Source: Trachipleistophora hominis (lineage: Eukaryota > Microsporidia > Pleistophoridae). Taken from it: a stretch of DNA of 64,000 nt. This document shows, one piece after another, positions 9,278 through 19,101 of this stretch. The notes under the pieces are model-generated. The model searched no databases. It saw nothing but the letters and a program-made list of their open reading frames with translations, and was not told where the DNA came from. Every line of letters starts with the position of its first letter. The first letter of the stretch is position 1. Both the position numbers and the translations under genes were made by a program. Location: NCBI GenBank assembly GCA_000316135.1, contig JH993935.1, positions 86,461-150,460 on the forward strand. Reading direction: 5' to 3'.

Positions 9278-12130
9278 TTAGTTTCCATCAATTTCCAGAG
9301 ATAATTTTTGATTGTATCGTCTTAAAAGAGTAAAGTTCAACGGATCAATTTCGTATTGTTCGTTTTTACAAACAAAAACAAAGTTTTCGAGATTTTTCAT
9401 GTCGATATAATAGCTGAGTGTTTTCAAGGTTTCACAAACATCTTTGTCTATCACAATTTCGTCCTCATGATAGTCTTTTTTGGTTTCATCCAGCAGAAAA
9501 AGTTTATTCAATTTTATTTTCTCAACTTTACTATTAGTACGAGAAGTTTCCCCCCAAGTAGAATATTCTATCGCAAGCACTTCGGTAGATTTGGGAACAA
9601 AACTGAAATTGACAGCATTGGTGAAAAAAGCACTGTCTACAACAAAAACCTTAAGTTTGTTAAATTCTTTTAAAGTTCTGAATTCTGAATCTAACTGTTT
9701 ACTTGGTATATATGAACCGGTCAAATTCATAAACTCAACTTCACGAGATATGTGTTGGAATGAATCATTTGTAAAATTTTGTATACCTACTTTAAGTGCT
9801 TTCAGATTACGTATGGATGAGTATTTTTGCAGTTCATAACTACTTATACGCATTTTCCCATACGTTATACTATATACCTGTGACATAAGCTCGCTTTTAT
9901 AAAGTGCATCGACAAAGTTCTTCACCGTCGGATAAACTTCTATTTTATCATACTCACTTTCACACAGAATAATTTTGTTTTCGGATTGACCTGATTCCAC
10001 GAGTAATTTTACGAACTGAGGTGATTCCTCGTACATTTTGTTTAAATGTTGCCAAAATTCTAAGGTCGGTTCGCCGTTATCACATAAACATATTATTTTC
10101 AAAAATTTTACTTTCTTAAGCATACCCAAAATGTTCATTATGATACCTTCATCGCAGGGAAAGTCTTCTAAAATTAACTCATCTACGTTAGGACTTCCTT
10201 CGATTATCAATTCCTCGGATACACCCGATAATATAATCTTCAGCTTTTTTAAATGTACATCTGCAGATATGATTAATCGACCCTCACAATAAATTATATT
10301 CAATATTTTACAATTCTTGTTAACCTCAAAGAAACCATCGCAACCAATTTTAATGCCAAGAAGTTCAATCTTGTTGAAACAGCCCAGTAAACTGATACCT
10401 GTATTTATGATGCATTGATTGAATGTTAACGACGTTTCAGATTCATCTCTTTTCTCAAGTTCAAATATTGTTTTCTCATTGAAATCCAGCTCTCCACAAA
10501 AAATTCCCTGAAAATTAAATTTGCCTTCTGAGCTACATACCTTAACAATTTTATGTTCTGACGTGACTTTCAGCGTAATTACATCATGACATTTTATCTT
10601 TTCGATTTCAATATTTAGTATGTTTTCCGCTATAGTGATAGGCGTATCTATTTTCAGACAAGAGAGATGCAATGAGCTCGTTATTGATTTCCTTCCATTT
10701 ATAAATTCAAATTTAGAATATTTGGACATAGTCACCTCATTCAAACCAGCGATGTTTGACAAATTAAATGCTCCCACTACATTTCTTAGTCTTAATTTTT
10801 CACAGCTGCTTTTTATAGTGACTGTTATTCCTTGTAGAACTACCGAATCGTATATCTTCAAGCTCTTCCAGTCGTTACAAAATATAAAATTTTGTGAAAA
10901 TTCTAACTCGACAAGTTGTATATGTGTTGCTGTTGTAAACATAGGAGATTGTTGTATGGTATCTATGTTACCATAAAAACGTATTTTGGTATCACGTTTA
11001 GGCTGTAGTTCGCCGTTTTTAAAATCGACAGAAAATTTTAGACCTTTTATACAATCATACGGATATTCAACATTGTGCAACGGAGAATCACCAGTATAAA
11101 TGGCATATTGTACATCTATAATAACATTTTCGATATATTCTTGTTTAGAAAAATTGTGCTGAAGTATCTCCATAAAATCTTCATCTGGTGTATATTTTTC
11201 ATTCAAAGCGGCTTTTAATTCGTGAATTGGTCGATCATCGACCATCATTATCGTCAGCTTTGTATTGTATGGTCGGTTGTGAAACACTTCATAAATTAAG
11301 TCAACATTATTCCTTAGGTAACAATATTCTATATCCAAACATTCAAAAAAGAAACCAAAGCCAAAATATTCGAAGCTTTCTGTGAAAATTATTTGTTTGT
11401 CACATCTATCTTTACCATATACAACAGCGACAATTTCTTCTGCGTTGTCAGTTAACTCACATTTAACTTGAAAATTCATAACCTCCCGTAAAGATTCTAA
11501 ACTACGTTCAAAATCACAGTTGCAAGAATTTATATCACAGTTGCACAATAAACTTGGGTTTGCTTTGTCACCAGTGTCATTTTCAAATATTTTCAAAAAC
11601 TCTTCAGGACAGGCCTGTATACTTTCACACATATTATATAAGAGATTGGTATTGTCATCCAAGTGCCAAAATATATATTTGAGTACATCAATGTAATCGT
11701 TTTTCACGAATTTCAAATCCTTAAAATCTATGCCTAATATTTTTTGGTATAATGTTTTAGAAAATGGCACTCTAACTATTTTAAATAATCGATTTGGTTT
11801 AAAATATGAACTTATACAGCTATAGTATGCTGGCGGTCGTTCTATTCTTGCTCTTTTAGGTTTAATTTCATCTGTTTCTGAATCAACATCGGTTGAGTTG
11901 GGATCTGAATTAGATTTGGCATCTTTGTTGATGATCTGTTTAACGTCAAATTCTTCTATGCTGTAGTTACTGTATGGCACGCCTTGTTCTAATGAAGTAA
12001 ACAATTTTGACATGTTGGTATGTTGTAAGTTATCAAACACCATATATTCGTTATCATCCCCTGAAACAGATGGAAAAACGACGATATATATTACGGTTGC
12101 TCTCAGATAATCAGTTATATTGTACAGCAT
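9278..12130 (-). CDS. Secreted leucine-rich-repeat-like protein
   Basis: 950 residues. A hydrophobic N-terminal segment (ATVIYIVVFPSVSG, about 11-24) is a probable signal peptide. Residues about 30-60 and 117-330 form a domain shared with the protein at 30895-32106; from about 400 to the end the chain is an irregular series of short beta/leucine segments (LRLRNVVGAFNLSNI, LKKLKIILSGVSEELII) typical of degenerate LRR solenoids. Many cysteines cluster near 210-230 (CNCDINSCNCDF). Secreted LRR-like families are known from microsporidian genomes; the exact role is unknown. The ATG at 12130 has no CCC motif. Plus-strand open frames within it are shadows. Confidence 0.8.
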   Translation of the reverse strand: MLYNITDYLRATVIYIVVFPSVSGDDNEYMVFDNLQHTNMSKLFTSLEQGVPYSNYSIEEFDVKQIINKDAKSNSDPNSTDVDSETDEIKPKRARIERPPAYYSCISSYFKPNRLFKIVRVPFSKTLYQKILGIDFKDLKFVKNDYIDVLKYIFWHLDDNTNLLYNMCESIQACPEEFLKIFENDTGDKANPSLLCNCDINSCNCDFERSLESLREVMNFQVKCELTDNAEEIVAVVYGKDRCDKQIIFTESFEYFGFGFFFECLDIEYCYLRNNVDLIYEVFHNRPYNTKLTIMMVDDRPIHELKAALNEKYTPDEDFMEILQHNFSKQEYIENVIIDVQYAIYTGDSPLHNVEYPYDCIKGLKFSVDFKNGELQPKRDTKIRFYGNIDTIQQSPMFTTATHIQLVELEFSQNFIFCNDWKSLKIYDSVVLQGITVTIKSSCEKLRLRNVVGAFNLSNIAGLNEVTMSKYSKFEFINGRKSITSSLHLSCLKIDTPITIAENILNIEIEKIKCHDVITLKVTSEHKIVKVCSSEGKFNFQGIFCGELDFNEKTIFELEKRDESETSLTFNQCIINTGISLLGCFNKIELLGIKIGCDGFFEVNKNCKILNIIYCEGRLIISADVHLKKLKIILSGVSEELIIEGSPNVDELILEDFPCDEGIIMNILGMLKKVKFLKIICLCDNGEPTLEFWQHLNKMYEESPQFVKLLVESGQSENKIILCESEYDKIEVYPTVKNFVDALYKSELMSQVYSITYGKMRISSYELQKYSSIRNLKALKVGIQNFTNDSFQHISREVEFMNLTGSYIPSKQLDSEFRTLKEFNKLKVFVVDSAFFTNAVNFSFVPKSTEVLAIEYSTWGETSRTNSKVEKIKLNKLFLLDETKKDYHEDEIVIDKDVCETLKTLSYYIDMKNLENFVFVCKNEQYEIDPLNFTLLRRYNQKLSLEIDGN

Positions 12131-12687
12131 CGTCCGTAATATGGTGACTTTTTTTGTTTAAAAAGTTCAATATCTTCCGTTTTTAGTAAATCGGCAAACT
12201 CATTTTGGTTCAACAATATTTTTGATATTCTAATGGTTTGCAACTCTTTCCAAAAAGGATCAGTTGTGAAAAATATATGATACTACTCCTAACAAGACGA
12301 ATGAAGATGAAATAAAGCATTATAAGCATGATAATCCAATTTTTTACCTAAAATTTTTGCACATTTAATGCTTTTGATGGCTCTCGTTGCTTTACAATCC
12401 GTCTAATCAGAGCCTTAACTTTTTATGTTCAAATATAAACTACTATTTTATTTTTGATCTAGTCAATTTAGACCATTTTATTGTTTATACGACAAGCCCA
12501 AGCCACCTTCCCCTGCATTTCGAGCTTAAGACACATATGTGGTATATGGTAATACGACTCTACATAAGGAAACACAACGCGTCGGATCCAAGAATAATTA
12601 ATTAAAAAATCAGTTTTGATGATTATGGTATTATAATAGAATAGGCCGAGCCGTATTTTGCAACGTAGTCTTTTTTTCGGAGAAACA

Positions 12688-12784
12688 TATTTAATTAATT
12701 TTTTAACATTCCTCCAAACACCTATTTAATGTATTCTTCCTGGTGCTTTAGCACCCACCATAGTCGGTTGAGCCTTTAGTTCAC
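12688..12784 (-). repeat. Degenerate SINE-like element copy
   Basis: ATTTAATTAATTTTTTAACA, then a TTCTTCCTGGTGCTTTAGC core, then CACCATAGTCGGTTGAGCC follow the order of the element in minus orientation with many substitutions. A related block occurs at about 23800-23870. Confidence 0.5.
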
Positions 12785-13164
12785 AGTGTAATTTAGTCGA
12801 ACAAGCAAATTTTGGAACACACAAACCCTTTTGTGTCAGCAACTGGATTGAGAAAATTTACCGAAAAAACACAAAATGACATTTTAATACATTTATTCAA
12901 TAATAGCCATCGAAAAAAAATAAATGCTACGATCCGTAGAAAGAACGTCTAAAATCATCGAAACTGTAATCTGCATGCAGTATCCCCTTTCACCTGGTGA
13001 AGCGGGCGCAAGATAGTTAATAAATAGACACTTATCGTTATTGTTTGATGGTATGGAACGTTACATGATAAAAGGCCCCCCCCTTTTTGGTTTTATACCA
13101 AATATATTTTTGGAGAGAGATTGCCCGATAAATACATGTTAGTTTCTATGAATCAACGGTATTG

Positions 13165-13258
13165 AGACAATGGTCAGTGCTCAGCGCGCCAGAAAAGTTT
13201 CTTTGGCATGTGAGAAAATGTAAGGTGTTAATTAAAAGAACGTTCAATTGTAAAAAAA
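13165..13258 (+). repeat. Degenerate SINE-like element copy
   Basis: CAATGGTCAGTGCTCAGCGC, CGCCAGAAAAGTTT and a GTTAATTAAAAGAACGTTC tail match the plus-orientation element, and especially the copy at 19378-19467. Confidence 0.6.
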
Positions 13259-13527
13259 TACATGTTGGTTGCAAAAGTGAGGTGATGAAAAAAAACAAAG
13301 CAGTTTTGGTGAAAGGAAAACAATTCCGCAGGATAAGATAAAATACCAAGGAAAGATTTCTTACTTTAGAAATCACACATATTCAAGTAAATCTAAAGAT
13401 ATTCATTGTTAAAACGATAAATCCTGATTATTTGATCTCATTTGTATACATATTTATATCATCACTGACATTAATATCACGAACAACGGTGCTTGAAAGA
13501 CCTTTAAAATCACTCGATACATACAAT

Positions 13528-14413
13528 ATGAAACCAGAGAATATTAGACTGTCAACAACTATAACAAGTGATGTTAATGTTTCAAAGAACTATGATGCTA
13601 ACAATGAAATAACCAAGGTACAGGAGATGATAGGGATGTTTGTAACGAATAAAAGGCGATTTTTGCTGAGGTATGAAAGCTGCAAACCAGGAAAATTCAG
13701 CAAATGGTTATTGGATATTGGAAATAGGTTTGCAAACGAGAGATCATTGATTGAAATACCACAACAGTACATTGCGAATAATGANNNNNNNNNNNNNNNN
13801 NNNNNNNNNNNNNNNNNNNNNNNNNNNNNNNNNNNNNNNNNNNNNNNNNNNNNNNNNNNNNNNNNNNNNNNNNNNNNNNNNNNNNNNNNNNNNNNNNNNN
13901 NNNNNNNNNNNNNNNNNNNNNNNNNNNNNNNNNNNNNNNNNNNNNNNNNNNNNNNNNNNNNNNNNNNNNNNNNNNNNNNNNNNNNNNNNNNNNNNNNNNN
14001 NNNNNNNNNNNNNNNNNNNNNNNNNNNNNNNNNNNNNNNNNNNNNNNNNNNNNNNNNNNNNNNNNNNNNNNNNNNNNNNNNNNNNNNNNNNNNNNNNNNN
14101 NNNNNNNNNNNNNNNNNNNNNNNNNNNNNNNNNNNNNNNNNNNNNNNNNNNNNNNNNNNNNNNNNNNNNNNNNNNNNNNNNNNNNNNNNNNNNNNNNNNN
14201 NNNNNNNNNNNNNNNNNNNNNNNNNNNNNNNNNNNNNNNNNNNNNNNNNNNNNNNNNNNNNNNNNNNNNNNNNNNNNNNNNNNNNNNNNNNNNNNNNNNN
14301 NNNNNNNNNNNNNNNNNNNNNNNNNTTTTTATACATGGAAGTTGTATGTAGCTTTGTTTAGGGTGCGTCATGCAGATGGTCCCAAAGTATATATTGCAGA
14401 CAAGAGTAATTAA
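13528..14413 (+). CDS. Hypothetical protein interrupted by assembly gap
   Basis: Unrecognised. Coding-like sequence runs into a gap of N at 13785-14325. The only in-frame ATG before the gap is at 13528 (MKPENIRLSTT). The frame is open upstream to 13342 and encodes a signal-peptide-like stretch (SFVYIFISSLTLIS) with no ATG, only a TTG at 13432, so the true start may have been lost or miscalled. Before the gap the protein is basic and polar (TNKRRFLLRYESCKPGKF). After the gap the most protein-like frame reads VRHADGPKVYIADKSN and stops at 14413; it can belong to the same gene only if the N count is approximate. Confidence 0.45.
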
Positions 14414-15265
14414 AGTATAAATGATAATAACAAAGCAAATTGAAACAATAATTCACATAATTTGTTATATGAATAGGATTGTTAGTTATTCCAATTGTTG
14501 AAATTGCCATCAGTACCTTTAATAACGGTGTATCTGGAATTCATTATTGTTTAGAAGGATTGGGGGTTGTTGGTTAGTAAATAATTTACAGTGACTGTCA
14601 TCCTTAAAACTAAAATCTAATAAATTTGATTAGTAACATAACTAAGCAAAGCGGAAAGGTAACGAAACACTGGTCCATACTTTGAATAGATTTTTTATAT
14701 TTGTATAGCTACATGTTGTACAGATGACCCGGATATAAATTGAGACTTCTGTAACTAGATTAGAATAGTTATGCTATATCTTTACAATCTTCTCAATTTA
14801 ATCTTTTATAAAGTAATAACAATTGTCAAACATATAATGTTGGAAGGTTCGCGTAGCTAATTGCATTTGATACGGTTAGTTTGAATGAGTGGATGTTAGC
14901 TGAAGCTGTCTTATTAGGTATTACCGTCTGTATATCATAAAAAACATTTTAAACTCCTTTCTTCTATATCTACTACGTATACTAATACGATAATCATCCT
15001 TTTATATGACACAGAATCACTTCACAATTGGATGAGAATCACTACCTCTGAAAGGACAAATTTCGATCGACCACAAATGTTGACATACACTAACAGACTA
15101 CATATTTATATAAATAAGTAATATGATTAAAATAACCATATTTTCATCCACGATTTCCTGGCCAATTATACCTCTAAAATAAAATAATTGCCCTTATACT
15201 TAACCATAATAGGGAGGCATTTGAAAATTGAAGGCCAATATTTCATTTTTAATGTTACCCTTTGT
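14414..15265. other. Intergenic region, nothing recognised
   Basis: AT-rich spacer; no supported gene or repeat. Confidence 0.5.
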
Positions 15266-16800
15266 ATGGAACAACTATCATTCTCATCGCAGTTGAATGC
15301 ACCTCCGAACATAAAAACGATCAAAGAGTATGAAGCTGAGAATGAACAGCTCAAAACCGAGAATTTTCAGCTCATGCACCAGCTCTCGTACTACCGTAAT
15401 CGAGGCGATGCTGATATGCAACTTGTGAACAAAAATGATGTTGAAAGTTTAGAACTCGAGAATGCACAACTTAAAAAACAAATTAGTGCCATGATTGAAG
15501 AGAACAACAAAAGAATGAAGCTCGATGAAGAGAGGAACCAAGAGCTTCTCGGTTACAAGGTCAGAGAGCGTAATTATGTCGCAAGGGAGAGCGAATACAA
15601 AAAAGCGATGGAAAATTATAAAAGTATAGAAACCGAATTCATGGAAAAAGAAAAAAAGTATAGTAAGATGATCTCTGATCTTAGAGCAGCTGAAAAGAAT
15701 CTTAATGACCAAATGAAAGAATATAATAATATGATAGAACAGCTAACAATGCAAAATAAAGTTCATGTAGAAAAAAATAATTACCTAGAGAAGAAGCTTG
15801 AGGATACTATGTGTGTACTTGAGGCTTTAAGGGAAGATAACAACGATAATATTACGAACCTTAGTAAATTAAATGAACAAAAGAAATTTTATGATAATAT
15901 TATATCCGAACAAGCAGAGAAAATTAAAAATTTAGAGGTAAACAACAATTTTTTAAGAAATGAGGTAAAAAATGCCGGTACTGCTTCACATCTGAGGGAT
16001 GAAGAGAATAAGCGGCTGTTAAATGAGAATAAGCATATCAAAGACTTGTTAGAAGATGAGAGGAAGAGAATGAATGACAATATGAATGAAATGGAAGGTA
16101 TGAAATTAAGAACTGAGCAGAACAATAGAATAGAACTAGAAAACACTAAGAGAAAGGCACAACAGCTCGCAGCAGAAAATACAAAGCTTTCGAGTGCCAT
16201 CAGTGAGCTTGAAAATAAACTAGAAGGCATAAGAAATGAGTATGAAAAGATTTTAAAAAATATAGCGCCCTTAAAAGTGAGCATGCCGCTGTTATCAACA
16301 AGTTTAAAGGTGAATCGTCTGATGTTGATGGATATAAACAAGAAATAATGCGGCTCAACGGCATTGTGTTCAAACTGAGAATGTTTTTCAATAATATAAA
16401 TGAATTAATCAATCGTATATCTTTGAAAGTTAAAAATGTAGAGAGTAAAATTGTAAAATTCCAGCTTAGTGATAAGAACAAGAAAATGCTTGAAAAATTA
16501 AACATTAAGCCTACTATAGGAATCAATAATTTGCTTAGAAAACTCTTCAAAGTAATTCATGGTCTTAGACAAGAGAATGGAGCATTAGAAAACGAGCGAT
16601 CAGACATTTTATCGTTCGCGAAAGAGAATGGTGCAAATAATAGAATCATTAAACTTATAGAAGAGTTTAGCAAAGAGTTCGAAGATGCGAGAAACGGACT
16701 TAATGAATGCCGCGCATATTTGGAAAAAAAAGGCAAGGAAAATAAACTGTTGAAGAGCGAAATACGAAAATTGAGGAAATGCAGCAAAAGTGCTCTGTGA
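15266..16800 (+). CDS. Long coiled-coil protein, split by a -1 frameshift
   Basis: The start is placed at the ATG at 15266 (MEQLSFSSQLN) because it has CCC ten bases upstream (ACCCTTTGTATG). The product is almost entirely coiled coil with heptad-like Leu/Asn/Glu/Lys (YEAENEQLKTENFQL). At 16252-16258 the zero frame reads T TTA AAA and soon loses coiled-coil character (IAPLKVSMPLLST), ending at 16348. The -1 frame continues at once as coiled coil (KYSALKSEHAAVINKFKGE, then QEIMRLNGIVFKL) and runs to 16800. Together the two parts give about 511 residues. Either one A is missing from the A6 run or ribosomes shift at this canonical slippery heptamer. A structural role (spindle, polar filament or Golgi tether) cannot be chosen from sequence. 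Confidence 0.75.
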
Positions 16801-17430
16801 TACACAATAGAATAAAAATGTAATATAGGTTAGGTAACAAGTAAATAGTATGATGTCAGCTTGTTAAGCATTAAATGACAATACACACAAACTATATTTT
16901 CTACCAAATAACCTCTATCATTGACAGTGTCTTTTTCGTTCATGTAAATTTGCAATAAACCAATGATTTATTTTACATATTTATAATTAATTGTAATACA
17001 ACAATTTACGTAGTCTAATGATTATTTTCCTGTTAGGATTTCCAAAGCATGTTGTATTTGGTGCGATCGTAGTAACCCAAGAAAAGGCTTATAGGTAAAT
17101 CACTATCGCCAAGTACTATTTCATTGGTCACCCTAATGTTTAAATCTTCTAAAAATTTATCCAAAAACTCGATCTATCGGATTAGTTTTAGCTTGACCAA
17201 TAATCTCTTAACAGTAAATTGTTCACCTCATCTATATATTACACCAATTCAGCAAACAATCAACTTAGACAGTTGAAAATGCATATTTTAAACAAATTAT
17301 ACTACTAAATTGCAAAAAATATTTATTCAAAAAAGCAGATTTAATTTTTAGCAAGAAAATAAGAACTTATTTTGATACACATCTAAAACTATGAGAAAAT
17401 GAAGATTTGTTGTCCATAGTTACTTATCTG
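16801..17430. other. Intergenic region, nothing recognised
   Basis: AT-rich spacer between convergent genes; no supported gene or repeat. Confidence 0.5.
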
Positions 17431-17565
17431 CTAACATAGTCTCAATAAATTAATGAAAGCTTCTATAAAAAAAGATAATTGTTGGATATTTTGGCTATCA
17501 TTACATATAATTAAAATTATTAGTTCATACATAATAATATTCGCTTGTAAATGCGATTTATGGTA

Positions 17566-17910
17566 TTATTTGCTAGTTACTAGGATAAAAACGTTTTTCT
17601 TCACTTTTCGTTCCATAAAATCTCTCATATTATCGTTAAGCCTCCAGTCAACCAATAAAAACACAATATCATCACCATCAATTGTATTGTTAACCTCGTC
17701 TTTGACACTTTCATAATCAAGAACAAAATAGTAAGTCACGTTTAATTCTATTAACATCGTATATTTCAGTATACCACCACAAAAATCAAAAACTATTATA
17801 GGCACATTGTAATGTTTTAGGGTATTTACCTGGCCTTCTAATGAAGAATTTTTTATTTTTCTCGCTATTATGTGTATTTGTTGGGCGTAAATTGACGTGA
17901 TTTTGTGCAT
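17566..17910 (-). CDS. Truncated Sec1/Munc18 (Vps33-like) N-terminal fragment
   Basis: The ATG at 17910 (MHKITSIYAQQ) is preferred over an upstream extension because CCCCC and AAATTT lie immediately upstream. The 114 residues resemble the N-terminal domain of SM proteins, best Vps33: a (V/I)FD..G..L strand-loop (IIVFDFCGGILKY), then (D)IVFLL...RL.D.MRDFMER, then FILVTS where Vps33 has FHILFVPR. SM proteins are about 600 residues and regulate SNARE assembly; Vps33 is the HOPS/CORVET subunit. Here the chain stops at TAA (17566-17568). The same frame then stays open for 44 more codons to 17431, including KSHLQANIIMYELII and QQLSFFIEAF. It is thus either a degenerate gene or a truncated paralogue. 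Family assignment rests on pattern only. Confidence 0.45.
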   Translation of the reverse strand: MHKITSIYAQQIHIIARKIKNSSLEGQVNTLKHYNVPIIVFDFCGGILKYTMLIELNVTYYFVLDYESVKDEVNNTIDGDDIVFLLVDWRLNDNMRDFMERKVKKNVFILVTSK

Positions 17911-17940
17911 TTTGAAATTTTTTATTACTTGGGGGTTATA
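17911..17940. promoter_or_regulatory. 30-bp bidirectional start-site region
   Basis: Only 30 bp separate the ATGs of two divergent genes. The sequence contains GAAATTTTTTATTACTT followed by GGGGG on the plus strand, so it reads CCCCC then AAATTT on the minus strand. The same CCC/GGG motif precedes most conserved genes in this window, and one copy may serve both directions. Confidence 0.65.
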
Positions 17941-19101
17941 ATGACAATTTCTTCGGACATTGTTGTCGTTTACGAAGAAAAGACGGGAAATGTACAAAAA
18001 AGAGAGAGAAAAGAAAAAAGAAAAGAAGTTCCTGTAAAAGATGAAAATATAAATATAGAACATGGTGAATGTAACTGTTATAGGTGCTTGAATAGCGGAT
18101 CAGATATCGAAATAAAACAGTTATCTGATAATCATGAACAAGGAAAGAGGCTGCGAAAAAGCTCTCCCATCATTAGTAAAGAAGAAGCTACAAATCTTTC
18201 CATCAGTCTTTTAGATCTTCCTTTCAAAATTGGACAGTATAACGAAGAGAAAAATTTACAATACTTAAACAAATTTAAAACGGGAGAAATTAACAAAATA
18301 AATGATAAAGAACGTGGTGATGAGAATATAGTGACCCAAGAAAACGCCGAAACGTTGAACAACAACATTTTTGGTAATGATGTGGGTATAAATACGTTAG
18401 ATCATGTTTTTATACCTTACCATTTTTTAATCCCTGATACACTAAAAAAATATAGGAAGTATCTGCAGCTAAATTTCGACTTTCATGGCGGAAATTCTAT
18501 CATAATAAAGAATTTGGAATCCCAGACAGAAGAATCGTTTCCTGTTCTAAATTGCATCACCGAATTAAAAAGCTTGAGGAACTATAAAACAGAACGACTC
18601 ATTTTTTTGCACAACCTGAAGAATCTCGAAAAACAAATAAAAAAGAAAGAGAATAGTAATTTTTTATCGTCGCTCGAAAATCGGACGCAATATCAGTCTG
18701 AAAATGAATTTTCCGCCATTAAACAAGAATTATTTAGTTTTCAAATGGTGAACAAGGTTAATTTTATTCATATAGAAAACGCGAATGATATTTTAATAGC
18801 ACTGAAGAATATTATACGGTACAAAGAAGCAGTGTTTGTTCCAAAGGTGAAAAAATGTAAAGATAAAAATAAATTTTTAATGAATTTACTGGAATTTATA
18901 CCGGGAGTTTCCAAAAATGTGAGCCGTGCGATTGTAAATACGTATAAATCTCTAAATGACATTGTAAAATGTGAGAATTTCTGTGACATAGAAGTGTTTA
19001 ATGACGAAGGTAGTAGTTTTAGGTTGGTTGGAAAACGACAGAGCGATCTAATAAGAAAAGTGTTCGACAAAGCATCACTATTAAAAGGAGATAATGAGTG
19101 A
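17941..19101 (+). CDS. Mus81/Eme1-family-like protein with C-terminal HhH
   Basis: 386 residues from the ATG at 17941 (MTISSDIVVVYEE), chosen because GGGGG lies 5 bases upstream; an upstream in-frame ATG lies on the far side of that motif. The C-terminus (about 318-380) reads FLMNLLEFIPGVSKNVSRAI, then (R)LVGKRQSDLIRKVF. The PGVS helix-hairpin-helix and the late R.(V/L)G..(L)S..I pattern are those of XPF/Mus81/Eme1-type endonuclease subunits. The ERKxxxD nuclease motif is not visible, so a non-catalytic partner of the Eme1/Mms4 kind is more likely than Mus81 or XPF. Such heterodimers cut branched DNA in replication-fork repair. The N-terminal ~150 residues are charged and disordered. Confidence 0.5.
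   Translation: MTISSDIVVVYEEKTGNVQKRERKEKRKEVPVKDENINIEHGECNCYRCLNSGSDIEIKQLSDNHEQGKRLRKSSPIISKEEATNLSISLLDLPFKIGQYNEEKNLQYLNKFKTGEINKINDKERGDENIVTQENAETLNNNIFGNDVGINTLDHVFIPYHFLIPDTLKKYRKYLQLNFDFHGGNSIIIKNLESQTEESFPVLNCITELKSLRNYKTERLIFLHNLKNLEKQIKKKENSNFLSSLENRTQYQSENEFSAIKQELFSFQMVNKVNFIHIENANDILIALKNIIRYKEAVFVPKVKKCKDKNKFLMNLLEFIPGVSKNVSRAIVNTYKSLNDIVKCENFCDIEVFNDEGSSFRLVGKRQSDLIRKVFDKASLLKGDNE

Larger units (their letters stand above)
12131..13527. other. Intergenic region with two degenerate SINE-like copies
   Basis: Contains the repeats at 12688-12784 and 13165-13258, a palindrome TTCACCTGGTGAA near 12990, and a run of eight C near 13077. No supported gene. Confidence 0.5.
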
